A stretch of 43,198 bases of DNA from Bacteroidales bacterium (lineage in GTDB: Bacteria > Bacteroidota > Bacteroidia > Bacteroidales > UBA932), in the NCBI GenBank assembly GCA_017627955.1, contig JAGAFU010000015.1:1-43198 (forward strand). Reading direction: 5' to 3'. A program made the translations under genes and the position numbers. Position 1 is the first letter of the stretch, and every line of letters starts with the position of its first letter. Positions 23,966-32,014 of the stretch are shown here, piece after piece. The notes under the pieces are model-generated. The model saw only the letters and a program-made list of their open reading frames with translations. It had not been told where the DNA came from and did not search any database.

Positions 23966-25609
23966 ATGAGAAAATTAGTTCACCTTCTCGCCAGCGCCGC
24001 GGTGGCCTTGGCGACCGTTTCTTGCCAGAGTATCAGCGTTTCCCTCACCAGGGTTGATCCGCTCGTGAAACTGCTTCCGGAAACTGTCACCGACCGGCCG
24101 TACACTGTGGTTGAAGAGGTTGCCGCCGGAGAGCACGCCACTTTCCAATATTCATTAAAGGGAATGGCCGAGCTCAAAGATGTGAAGATTTCGGTCGAAG
24201 TCCCTACCGATGGTGCCGGACACAGCCTCGATGGAGTCACCACTGGTTTCGTGGACTTTGTCCATGAAGGGAGAACCACATTGAATCCAGCAGTCGATGT
24301 GATCCGCTCAGCATCAGGAATGTACCCGGACCCGATTGATGACGGCGGATCCCTTCGGAATATCCCGGCCGGAATGACACAACCCGTGTGGGTCACAGTA
24401 ACCGTGCCGAAGGATGCCGTCCCTGGAGTCTACAACGGGAAGATACATTTGAGCGGCAAAGGTTTCAACCTTGAGAGCGAGATCGCCCTCAAGGTCTATC
24501 CGGTGGTCCTTGAGGAACCGCAATTATGGATCACGAACTGGTTCAACTCGAGCCAGGCCGCATTGAGGCGTTTCGACCCCGAAGCGGAAATCTTTAGCGA
24601 TGAGTATTGGGAATACATCCGGGCGATAGCGTCCAAGATGAAGGTCTGTTACCAAAACACGGTCCTTATCCCAATGTCAACGATAACCTCATCCAACGAG
24701 GGTGGCAGTTGGAGTTTCAACTTCGACAACTTCGACAAGATGGTGGGAATATTCATCGAAGCCGGAGTTCTCAAGCGTCTGGAAGCCGGGCACATAGGTG
24801 GCCGTGTGGGGAAATGGAACAGCCCGTTTGGTATGGATGTACCCGGAAAAGGAAGACTTCCGATGTCCGACCCTGCCGCGATAGAGTATTATTCGGCCTT
24901 CATTCCCGCCCTGACCTCCCACATCAAGGAAAAGGGATGGTATCCGATCTACTGCCAGCACATCGCCGACGAACCGGCGGGAGACAACTACGAGTCCTAC
25001 GTCTCGATCGCAAGCTTCTTCAAGCGCTATGCCCCCGATGTGAAGATAATCGAGGCCTGCCATTCCCACGAGCTTTCCCAGATCGTGGACATCTGGGTCC
25101 CGCAGCTGGACTTCTACTCGTATGGCTATGAGTTCTATTGCGAAAGGCAGGCCGCGGGCGACGAGGTGTGGTTTTACACCTGCCTGAACCCTAAAGGAGA
25201 GTTCGCCAACCGCTTCCTGGAACAGCCGCTCCTGAAAACCAGGCTCCTGCACTGGATCAACTTCCGCTTCGGGGCCACCGGTTACCTCCACTGGGGGCTC
25301 AACTATTGGAAAGGCGAGGATCCATGGAACGAGACCACCGCGATCCAGACTGAAAACGGTAATATCCTCCCCGGAGGCGACAGCTGGATCATCTACCCCG
25401 GCGACAAGAGACTCTACGGTTCCATCCGTCTGGAGGCCATGCGGGACGGCATCGCTGACTATACCCTGCTCCAGATGCTAGCGGGAAAGGACGAGGCCAA
25501 AGCCAGAGAGATCTGCCGCCAGACGGTCTATGACTGGACAACCTACGACATGTCCACAGACCACTTAAGATCCGCCCGCCACGAGATCCTCGAAGCGCTT
25601 GCGAAGTGA
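23966..25609 (+). CDS. DUF4091 (GH123-like) lipoprotein, putative glycosidase
   Basis: 547 residues from the ATG at 23966, six bases after the aroK stop; a TTG two codons earlier is unlikely. The N-terminus is a lipoprotein signal (LASAAVALATVSCQ) with Cys as lipidation site. Residues ~30-190 are beta-sandwich-like, including the GVYNGKIHLSG segment common in GH123 N-terminal domains. The remainder is a TIM-barrel-like DUF4091 region: WYPIYCQHIADEPAGDNYES carries a likely catalytic D-E pair, and FGATGYLHWGLNYWKG and SIRLEAMRDGIADYTLLQML are typical of the family. It probably acts on N-acetylhexosamine-containing or related glycans at the cell surface; the substrate is unproven. Confidence 0.8.
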   Translation: MRKLVHLLASAAVALATVSCQSISVSLTRVDPLVKLLPETVTDRPYTVVEEVAAGEHATFQYSLKGMAELKDVKISVEVPTDGAGHSLDGVTTGFVDFVHEGRTTLNPAVDVIRSASGMYPDPIDDGGSLRNIPAGMTQPVWVTVTVPKDAVPGVYNGKIHLSGKGFNLESEIALKVYPVVLEEPQLWITNWFNSSQAALRRFDPEAEIFSDEYWEYIRAIASKMKVCYQNTVLIPMSTITSSNEGGSWSFNFDNFDKMVGIFIEAGVLKRLEAGHIGGRVGKWNSPFGMDVPGKGRLPMSDPAAIEYYSAFIPALTSHIKEKGWYPIYCQHIADEPAGDNYESYVSIASFFKRYAPDVKIIEACHSHELSQIVDIWVPQLDFYSYGYEFYCERQAAGDEVWFYTCLNPKGEFANRFLEQPLLKTRLLHWINFRFGATGYLHWGLNYWKGEDPWNETTAIQTENGNILPGGDSWIIYPGDKRLYGSIRLEAMRDGIADYTLLQMLAGKDEAKAREICRQTVYDWTTYDMSTDHLRSARHEILEALAK

Positions 25610-25658
25610 GGCGTTTCCTCACTTAAACATATCCATCCATCGTCGTACATCAAGTTTT

Positions 25659-26243
25659 CTAGAAAGAAAAGGCGTAGCGGAGGTTGATTGCCGGGGTGAA
25701 TTCTTTCTTGCTGCTGAATTGTGTCTTATGGCTTTCGCCCGTATCGGTCTGCACCCTTGTACCTATTGTGCCTTGCTGAAGTAACACCCCAAGGGCAATG
25801 GCACTCCTGCCCCCGATTCTCATGCCCACGTGCGGATCGACAAAAACGCCGCTATAACAGGAACCGCCGTCTCCCATGAACTCAGAGCCTTTGCGTGAGA
25901 TGATTCCTTTTGAATACCCAGCATCGAGATTGGCATAGACTTTTCCGCCGTCAAAACCGAGGCGGACAAAAACCGGAATGCATATCGTACCGCAATACTC
26001 GTAGTTTTGAGAGCCGTTTTTTGTCACATCCTCATAGCAGGGCTGGGCGTAGCGCACTCCTACTCCGGCGCCAATGCGGAAACCTCCGAAATCATATTGC
26101 CCGACATATTGTGGGGTGATAACCACTTTAGGGCCTTTGCCGAAACCGGCTCCACCAACGATCTCCAACGATGAGATATACTCGCCTTGCGCCCATGCGG
26201 AAACACCTGCAAGACAAAGGATTAGAATTAATAACTTTTTCAT
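25659..26243 (-). CDS. Small outer-membrane beta-barrel-like protein
   Basis: 194 residues with a signal peptide (MKKLLILILCLAGVSAWAQ). The mature part alternates hydrophobic/aromatic and polar residues (FGGFRIGAGVGVRYAQP, GGKVYANLDAGYSKG, RIGGRSAIALGVLLQQG) and ends NLRYAFSF; a terminal Phe is the hallmark of an outer-membrane barrel recognised by BamA. No specific family could be named. The gene is AT-richer than the DUF4091 gene it converges on and belongs with the two genes upstream in composition. Two copies of CCGACTTG lie upstream. Confidence 0.65.
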   Translation of the reverse strand: MKKLLILILCLAGVSAWAQGEYISSLEIVGGAGFGKGPKVVITPQYVGQYDFGGFRIGAGVGVRYAQPCYEDVTKNGSQNYEYCGTICIPVFVRLGFDGGKVYANLDAGYSKGIISRKGSEFMGDGGSCYSGVFVDPHVGMRIGGRSAIALGVLLQQGTIGTRVQTDTGESHKTQFSSKKEFTPAINLRYAFSF

Positions 26244-26245
26244 GA

Positions 26246-26276
26246 CCGACTTGCACTAAATTGTTATGCCGACTTG
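26246..26276 (-). repeat. Direct repeat CCGACTTG upstream of the barrel gene
   Basis: CCGACTTG occurs at 26246-26253 and 26269-26276, 23 bp apart, just before the barrel gene's ATG. The spacing is about two helical turns, so a regulator site is possible. No TAnnTTTG box was found here. Confidence 0.35.
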
Positions 26277-26322
26277 GTATACAAGTAAAGACGCTTTCAT
26301 TTGCCTTTAAATAATATCCATA

Positions 26323-26730
26323 TTAATTGTTAAATTCACCTTTATATTGTCGTCCTGATTGTAGTGTGAACAGGAGAACGTAGTGACCAGGCCCCATAGT
26401 AATAGGGACAGTCGCGTAAAGAAGCTGCGAGTCTATCGTACCGGCATCATAGCCACCGGTCGTGGTGTTCAAAACCTCAACCTCAATCTCGCCAAGATTG
26501 GAGGTAAAATAGAGAATGACCGAGGACAGCATAGAATCATAACTGGCAGAGATGGGGACAAACACCTCGGATCTCGGCCTTCCTCCAGGATCTATCTCAG
26601 GGTTAGGCCAAATGACAATTACGGTGTCCTCAAGACAAGGTGCAGGTTCTGTCGCATAGACCGTTTCAGAACACAAAAACGATAGAAACAGAATCTCGAT
26701 AACTAATAATAGAGAACTTCTTTTTATCAT
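26323..26730 (-). CDS. DUF3244-like small secreted protein
   Basis: 135 residues with an N-terminal signal (LLLVIEILFLSFLCSETVYA). The mature ~110 residues form a short beta-sandwich-like sequence with VEVLNTTTGGYDAGTI and GPGHYVLLFTLQSGRQYKGEF, the pattern of DUF3244 and type-9-tail-like Bacteroidota domains. Such genes commonly neighbour a TPR/HTH membrane regulator, as here. Function is unknown. It has a strong -7 box and an inverted repeat in its promoter. Confidence 0.65.
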   Translation of the reverse strand: MIKRSSLLLVIEILFLSFLCSETVYATEPAPCLEDTVIVIWPNPEIDPGGRPRSEVFVPISASYDSMLSSVILYFTSNLGEIEVEVLNTTTGGYDAGTIDSQLLYATVPITMGPGHYVLLFTLQSGRQYKGEFNN

Positions 26731-26754
26731 GGTTAAAATGATTTAATCCTTATG

Positions 26755-26785
26755 CAAAGTTAGGAAGAATGTCTTACAGACATTC
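26755..26785 (-). promoter_or_regulatory. DUF3244 gene promoter with operator-like inverted repeat
   Basis: On the minus strand TAACTTTG (26755-26762) fits TAnnTTTG and lies 24 bp before the ATG. Immediately upstream is a perfect inverted repeat, GAATGTC (26767-26773) and GACATTC (26779-26785), separated by 5 nt, in the spacer where a repressor or activator would contact RNA polymerase. Confidence 0.6.
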
Positions 26786-26829
26786 CATAATTAGCCATCT
26801 AAATCGTGACAAATCAAAATACAAAAATA

Positions 26830-26851
26830 GCCTCTGAGCTATCCCCGAGGC
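26830..26851 (-). terminator. Rho-independent terminator after the TPR/HTH gene
   Basis: GCCTC (26830-26834) pairs with GAGGC (26847-26851) around a 12-nt loop. Read on the minus strand the stem is followed by TATTTTTG. It separates the regulator gene from the DUF3244 gene. The stem is short, so confidence is moderate. Confidence 0.5.
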
Positions 26852-26890
26852 CATTTCCGTAAGTCACAACAAAAAAATCGTGACAAAAGG

Positions 26891-28555
26891 CTAAAAGAGT
26901 CTCAAATAATCCTCCTTATTTCCTATCTCGGAATTAGATATCTTGCTTTTTAGACGGCTTTTCATCTTCCGATAGTTATCCACCGAAGAAACGTTCATGA
27001 TAACGGTGGCGAGGGTGTTGTCGAATCCGGCAAAAATGTAGCTGGCCATACAATACTCTTTGTCCGAGAGGTCGGGAAAATCCCGACGGAAACGAGTCAT
27101 CTTTCCCCCCATCTCTTTGTCTATCAGTTTCTCAAAACTATCACGAGCGTCAGGGCAGGATCTTAGGTCCCCGATCTTGGATCGAAGAATCCTGTTTAAT
27201 CTGTCGTCACTGTCGAGATCACTCGAGTATGCTCGATAGTAATTATCATAGATATCAGCGAGAAAAGCAAACTTGGCCCTTTCCTTCACTATCGATTCTT
27301 GGCCAAGTTGTTTCTCAATCTTGGCCATTTCTGATCTCATAAGCGCGACAGCCATCTCCTGCCGCTCGTTATCTTCTCTCAGCGATTGATTCTTCCTTTT
27401 GTAGTAGTTCCGGATATTGCCGGCCATAAGAATTGATATCAGTAAAATGAGAAAAATTATACCAATCAGTTTATTCTTGTTCTGAATAATCAATGACCGC
27501 TCACGATTGACCTTCTCGAAATACAACCGCTGCGAATTCGATGCAGAACTATAAAAACTCTCTCTAATCAAGGAATCCCGTGACCGCATCGCCGACCATA
27601 ATAAGGAATACGCACCTTTGTAGTCATTATATAATAACTTATCACGATGCTTCCAGTAATAATAGTCATAGTTGTTCTTTCCATCGGAAAAAACAGGATT
27701 GCTCCATATAGCTTCCGACTCCTCTTTTTTACCGACAGAAGAGAGAAGGTACGCATATGAGAACCATTGTGAGGTCCCCCTAAGAACTCCACCCTCTGAT
27801 AATGCCTCCGAAATCAATATGTAGGCCAGCGAGTCATTATGGATTGGTGGTGACAATAGAAACTGGGCATAATCTATTTTAACCCTGTTCTTTAACGAAG
27901 CGCTCAACGAAGAATCAGAGAGAAGCGCCTGGAACGAGGCGTCAGCTTCTTCCCATTCTCTTAATTGTATTAAATTCAAGACTTTGCGCACGCGCTCTTT
28001 GTCCTCCTGGTCTTTCCTGCCACTTTGATGGAAACATTCAATGGACTTGTCAATAAAAAATGAGGCTTGGACATAGTCCTCTGTCTTTGTATATGTGTCC
28101 GATGTTATAGCGTAAAGTATTCCCAATAGGTTCTGATCGCTAACCTTTGACGCATAATCTCCCGCTCTATATAACGAGACGATAGCCTCATTGTATCTCT
28201 GGCCATTAAACTGCTCTATTCCCAGATACATCCACGCCTTCAGTTTCTCTTCCGGGTTGCCGTGGCGGCTGTACCAGTCAACGGCGGGCTGCACGACGCG
28301 GGTGTCTGCAGTGTCGATGTAATTCTTGTCAAGCGCTATGGCGTGGAGAAGGGAATACTTTGCCTTTGTCGAACGTCTGCGAAGGGCCGTGGTGTCTATT
28401 TGGCGGATGGCCACCAAGGCGCTGTCGGGGCGGACATCAATATAGGACTCGATGTCGGAGAGTCGTTGATTGATATCTCTTGAGACACACGATCCAAAAA
28501 CCGTAACAGAAACAGTTAAAAAGACCAGAAGAACGTATCGGAAGAAGTATCCCAC
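26891..28555 (-). CDS. Lipid-anchored TPR protein with membrane span and cytoplasmic HTH domain
   Basis: 554 residues from a GTG at 28555, chosen because it opens a lipoprotein signal (YVLLVFLTVSVTVFGSC) and lies 22 bp after recJ; the open frame extends upstream inside recJ without a signal. Residues ~40-370 are helical TPR-like repeats (KLKAWMYLGIEQFNGQRYNE). A membrane span follows (LIGIIFLILLISILMAGNI), then a coiled coil (~420-460). The C-terminal ~70 residues resemble a LuxR-type helix-turn-helix (FPDLSDKEYCMASYIFAGF, then NVSSVDNYRKMKSRLKSKI). The plan suggests a one-component sensor with periplasmic input and cytoplasmic DNA-binding output. A target at the adjacent inverted repeat is inference. 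The gene is AT-rich. Confidence 0.72.
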   Translation of the reverse strand: MGYFFRYVLLVFLTVSVTVFGSCVSRDINQRLSDIESYIDVRPDSALVAIRQIDTTALRRRSTKAKYSLLHAIALDKNYIDTADTRVVQPAVDWYSRHGNPEEKLKAWMYLGIEQFNGQRYNEAIVSLYRAGDYASKVSDQNLLGILYAITSDTYTKTEDYVQASFFIDKSIECFHQSGRKDQEDKERVRKVLNLIQLREWEEADASFQALLSDSSLSASLKNRVKIDYAQFLLSPPIHNDSLAYILISEALSEGGVLRGTSQWFSYAYLLSSVGKKEESEAIWSNPVFSDGKNNYDYYYWKHRDKLLYNDYKGAYSLLWSAMRSRDSLIRESFYSSASNSQRLYFEKVNRERSLIIQNKNKLIGIIFLILLISILMAGNIRNYYKRKNQSLREDNERQEMAVALMRSEMAKIEKQLGQESIVKERAKFAFLADIYDNYYRAYSSDLDSDDRLNRILRSKIGDLRSCPDARDSFEKLIDKEMGGKMTRFRRDFPDLSDKEYCMASYIFAGFDNTLATVIMNVSSVDNYRKMKSRLKSKISNSEIGNKEDYLRLF

Positions 28556-28577
28556 AGTAAAAACAGTCTCTAGAAGC

Positions 28578-30311
28578 CTATATGAATTCTTCCCGCTCCT
28601 TGATGTCTTTGATACGGAGCTGAAGGGTGGAGTTGCCGCGGTAGTAGTTCTCCACGATCGAGTAGCAGATGTCGAAAGGGTTGCCTGCCTTGATATAATC
28701 AAAATAATCCGCCATGTTGAAGGCTATCGCCGGGATCTGGTGGAATGGCTGCTTCTCATCGATGAGATCCAGTTTCATGTGGACACCGCCGGCACCGACT
28801 TTACGTCCGTTGCCGCCGTCCGAGACATTCTCGGTCAGGAAAACGGGATTGCTGTTGCCCGGGCCGAACGGCTGGAACTGCTTCAGAAGCCTGAAAAACT
28901 TGGGGGTTATCTGACTGAACTCCAACTTCGCGTCGATGTCCGTCACAGGAGTGAGCATCTCGTCGGTGATCTTGCCGGCGATGAACTTGTCTATCCTGCG
29001 GACAAACTCATCCAGGTTGCTTTCCTTCATCGTAAGACCCGCCGCATAGACATGGCCACCGAAATTTTCCAGAAGGTCAGCGCAGCTCTCAATGGACTCG
29101 TACAGATCAAAACCGGCGACACTTCTGGCCGAACCGGTGATGAACCCGTTGGACTTCGTCAGGACGATGGTGGGCTTGTAGAACGCCTCGACAAGGCGTG
29201 AGGCGACAATGCCCACGACACCCTTGTTCCAGGTCGGATTATAGACGATGGTCGCCGCTCCGGTTGACAAGGCGGTGCCGTTCTGGACCATCTCAAGAGC
29301 TTCCTGGGTGATCTCCCGGTCTATTCCTTTACGCTCATTGTTGTTGTCATTGATACGCTCGCCGATGACATTGGCGAGGTGATCGTCGGCCGCGGTCAGC
29401 AGCTCCACAGCAAGCCGGCCAGTCTCCATCCTGCCAGCCGCGTTGATCCTCGGGCCTATCTTGAAGACAATGTCGTCGATCGTCAGATGGCCCGGCTCAA
29501 GCTTTGATAGAGCCGCCATCGCGGCGAGTCCTTTCCGAGGATTCTCATTCAGCTGCTTGAGGCCATAATGGGCAAGAATCCTGTTCTCCCCCACCATGGT
29601 GACCAAGTCGGCTGAGATGCTCACGACCAACAAGTCCAGAAGAGGAATCAAGGTCTCAAACGGGATCCCGAACTTTTGGGAATATGCCTGGACCAGCTTG
29701 AAGCCAACCCCGCAACCAGAAAGGTCATCGAACGGATAATTGTCGTCCTCACGCTTGGGATCCAGGACAGCCACGGCCGCGGGAAGCTTGTCCTCGGGCA
29801 AATGGTGGTCGCAGATGATCACATCTATTCCCTTTGTCTTCGCGTAATCCACCTTCTCATTGGCTTTGATGCCGCAGTCGAGGGTTATGATCAGGCCGAA
29901 CCCTCCATCGCTTGCCCAGTCTATTCCTTTATAAGACAGGCCGTAGCCTTCGTCGTAACGGTCAGGAATGTAGAAATCCACCTTTTGGGAATATCTCCTC
30001 AGGAAAGAATACACCAAGGCCACAGCGGTGGTCCCGTCAACATCGTAGTCCCCGTAAACCAGGATCTTCTCCTCGGAGGTTATGGCCCTGCGCACCCTGT
30101 CGACGGCTATGTCCATGTCCTTCATCAAGAAAGGATCATGCAAGTCGTCAAGACTAGGCCGGAAGAAAGAGCGGGCCTGCTCGAAGGTCTCAACTCCCCT
30201 CTTGACAAGCAGTTCGGCAAGAACGCGGTCAATCCCGAGCTCGGCGGAAAGCCTTCCCACCTTCTCCGGATCCGCCGGTTCCTTGATTATCCATTTGCGC
30301 TCTTTAGCCAT
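28578..30311 (-). CDS. recJ: Single-stranded-DNA-specific exonuclease RecJ
   Basis: 577 residues from the ATG at 30311. DHH phosphoesterase motifs are YGDYDVDGTTAVAL, CGIKANEKVDY, ICDHHLPEDKLP and DLSGCGVGFK. The DHHA1 domain has ENFGGHVYAAGLTMKESN, and an OB-fold C-terminus ends LQLRIKDIKER. It degrades ssDNA 5' to 3' in RecFOR recombination, mismatch repair and base-excision repair. A consensus -7 box ends just seven bases before the start codon, so the mRNA may be nearly leaderless. It is divergent from lysS. Confidence 0.95.
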   Translation of the reverse strand: MAKERKWIIKEPADPEKVGRLSAELGIDRVLAELLVKRGVETFEQARSFFRPSLDDLHDPFLMKDMDIAVDRVRRAITSEEKILVYGDYDVDGTTAVALVYSFLRRYSQKVDFYIPDRYDEGYGLSYKGIDWASDGGFGLIITLDCGIKANEKVDYAKTKGIDVIICDHHLPEDKLPAAVAVLDPKREDDNYPFDDLSGCGVGFKLVQAYSQKFGIPFETLIPLLDLLVVSISADLVTMVGENRILAHYGLKQLNENPRKGLAAMAALSKLEPGHLTIDDIVFKIGPRINAAGRMETGRLAVELLTAADDHLANVIGERINDNNNERKGIDREITQEALEMVQNGTALSTGAATIVYNPTWNKGVVGIVASRLVEAFYKPTIVLTKSNGFITGSARSVAGFDLYESIESCADLLENFGGHVYAAGLTMKESNLDEFVRRIDKFIAGKITDEMLTPVTDIDAKLEFSQITPKFFRLLKQFQPFGPGNSNPVFLTENVSDGGNGRKVGAGGVHMKLDLIDEKQPFHQIPAIAFNMADYFDYIKAGNPFDICYSIVENYYRGNSTLQLRIKDIKEREEFI

Positions 30312-30317
30312 ATTATA

Positions 30318-30348
30318 CAAAGATAATGATTTTAATAGAGAATAACAA
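30318..30348 (-). promoter_or_regulatory. recJ promoter (TTG-N20-TATCTTTG)
   Basis: On the minus strand TATCTTTG (30318-30325) is an exact -7 match and TTG (30346-30348) lies 20 bp upstream, the usual Bacteroidota spacing. Transcription is expected to begin within a few bases of the recJ ATG at 30311. The -33 element abuts that of the divergent lysS promoter. Confidence 0.65.
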
Positions 30349-30380
30349 TTTCGGTTTATAGATTAATTGTCGTATTTTTG
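30349..30380 (+). promoter_or_regulatory. lysS promoter (TTTC-N20-TATTTTTG)
   Basis: TATTTTTG (30373-30380) matches TAnnTTTG and TTTC (30349-30352), one base off TTTG, stands 20 bp upstream. The predicted leader is ~95 nt and contains the repeats at 30399-30480. The -33 regions of this promoter and of recJ are contiguous, a back-to-back arrangement. Confidence 0.6.
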
Positions 30381-30398
30381 TAAACTATAGCGCGGAAA

Positions 30399-30480
30399 GA
30401 CTGTCATTCTGAACGAAGACTGTCATTCTGAACGAAGTGAAGAATCTTGAAGAATTTAACGAAGAGAAGAATCTGAATAA
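30399..30480 (+). repeat. Tandem interspersed-repeat copies in the lysS leader
   Basis: GACTGTCATTCTGAACGAA occurs twice in perfect tandem (30399-30417 and 30418-30436). The second copy continues into GTGAAGAATCT, and a degraded third piece, ACGAAGAGAAGAATCT, follows before the start codon. The same word family occurs in parC and the anti-sigma gene. Confidence 0.8.
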
Positions 30481-30481
30481 T

Positions 30482-32014
30482 ATGGCGAACATTGAATTGA
30501 GCGAGCAGGAGGTCATCCGCAGGGAGTCCCTTGCAAAATTGAGAGAACTTGGGATCAATCCTTATCCGGCCCCCTTGTATCCGGTCAACACAACGGCAAA
30601 GGAGATCGAAGCTGGCTACGACCCCGAGAAGGGCAACTTCCAGGAGGTATGCCTGGCGGGCAGGATCATGTCCCGCAGGATCATGGGAGCGGCTTCCTTT
30701 GGAGAGCTCCAGGACTCTACCGGGAGGATCCAGGTCTATGTCAAGAGGGACGAGATCTGCCCCGGAGAGGACAAGACGATGTACAACACAGTCTGGAAGA
30801 AGCTTCTGGACATCGGAGACATCGTCGGAGTCAAAGGATTCGCTTTCATCACCCAGACCGGCCAGCTGAGCATCCATGTCAAAGAGCTGACTGTCTTGAG
30901 CAAGTCACTCCGCGTCCTCCCTATCGTCAAGACCGACGCTGACGGCAAGGTCTATGACGGTTTCTCGGATCCCGAGCTCAGGTATCGCCAGAGATATGTC
31001 GACCTCATCGTCAATCCCCAGGTCCGCGACGTCTTTGTCCAGAGGGCCCAGATCGTGGCGACCATGAGGGAATATTTCAACGAGGCCGGCTGCCTTGAGG
31101 TCGAGACCCCGATCCTCCAGTCAATTCCCGGAGGAGCCACCGCCCGTCCCTTCATCACCCACCATAACGCCCTGGACATCGACCTCTACATGAGGATAGC
31201 CAACGAGCTCTACCTCAAGAGATTGATCGTCGGAGGCTACAGCGGTGTCTACGAGTTCGCGAAGGACTTCCGTAACGAGGGAATGGACAAGACCCACAAC
31301 CCGGAGTTCACCTGCATGGAGATCTACGTGGCCTATAAGGACTACATCTGGATGATGGAGTTCGTGGAGAAGATGCTCGAGAAGATCGCCACGAAGCTCC
31401 ACGGCACGACCAAGGTCACGATCGGCGATAACGAGGTCGATTTCAAGGCCGGTTACCGCCGCCTTCCCATCCTCGAGGCGATCAAGGAATACGCCGGGGT
31501 TGACCTCGCCGGAATGGGCGTGGATGAGCTGCGCGAGACCTGCAAGAAGCTGAATGTCGAGTTCGAGCCTTCCATGGGCGAGGGCAAGCTGATCGACGCC
31601 ATATTCGGAGCATACGTCGAGGAGCACCTTATCCAGCCGACCTTCATCATTGACTATCCGGTCTCGATGTCTCCTCTGACCAAGAGGCACAGGAACAATC
31701 CGGATCTCACCGAGCGCTTCGAGCTGTTTGTCTGCGGCAAGGAGCTGGCCAACGCATATTCAGAGCTGAACGACCCGATTGACCAGCTGGAGAGGTTCGA
31801 GGAGCAGGCCGCCCTGAAGAGCCATGGCGACGACGAGGCCATGTTCATCGACTACGACTTCGTGCGCGCCCTTGAATATGGCATGCCGCCCACCTCCGGA
31901 CTCGGAATGGGAATCGACCGCCTCACGATGTTCATGACCGGCCAGACCACCATCCAGGATGTCCTCTTCTTCCCTCAGATGCGTCCCGAGAAGGTCCTGA
32001 AGAAAGAAGACTAG
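30482..32014 (+). CDS. lysS: Lysyl-tRNA synthetase, class II
   Basis: 510 residues from the ATG at 30482 ([17 protein letters not shown]). A GTG 15 codons upstream gives an extension made wholly from repeat sequence and is rejected. The anticodon-binding OB fold occupies ~60-165. Class II motifs follow: motif 1 near [13 protein letters not shown], motif 2 [18 protein letters not shown], motif 3 [11 protein letters not shown]. It charges tRNA-Lys. The stop shares one base with the following methyltransferase start, so the two are coupled. Confidence 0.96.
   Translation: MANIELSEQEVIRRESLAKLRELGINPYPAPLYPVNTTAKEIEAGYDPEKGNFQEVCLAGRIMSRRIMGAASFGELQDSTGRIQVYVKRDEICPGEDKTMYNTVWKKLLDIGDIVGVKGFAFITQTGQLSIHVKELTVLSKSLRVLPIVKTDADGKVYDGFSDPELRYRQRYVDLIVNPQVRDVFVQRAQIVATMREYFNEAGCLEVETPILQSIPGGATARPFITHHNALDIDLYMRIANELYLKRLIVGGYSGVYEFAKDFRNEGMDKTHNPEFTCMEIYVAYKDYIWMMEFVEKMLEKIATKLHGTTKVTIGDNEVDFKAGYRRLPILEAIKEYAGVDLAGMGVDELRETCKKLNVEFEPSMGEGKLIDAIFGAYVEEHLIQPTFIIDYPVSMSPLTKRHRNNPDLTERFELFVCGKELANAYSELNDPIDQLERFEEQAALKSHGDDEAMFIDYDFVRALEYGMPPTSGLGMGIDRLTMFMTGQTTIQDVLFFPQMRPEKVLKKED

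Noticed and set aside
26323-28555. SusC/SusD-type polysaccharide utilisation locus
   Set aside because: No TonB-dependent transporter or SusD-like gene; the barrel is too small (194 aa).
30437-30481. GTG start extending LysS by 15 residues
   Set aside because: The extension is encoded by interspersed repeat sequence and is not part of the family; the ATG at 30482 is the natural start.
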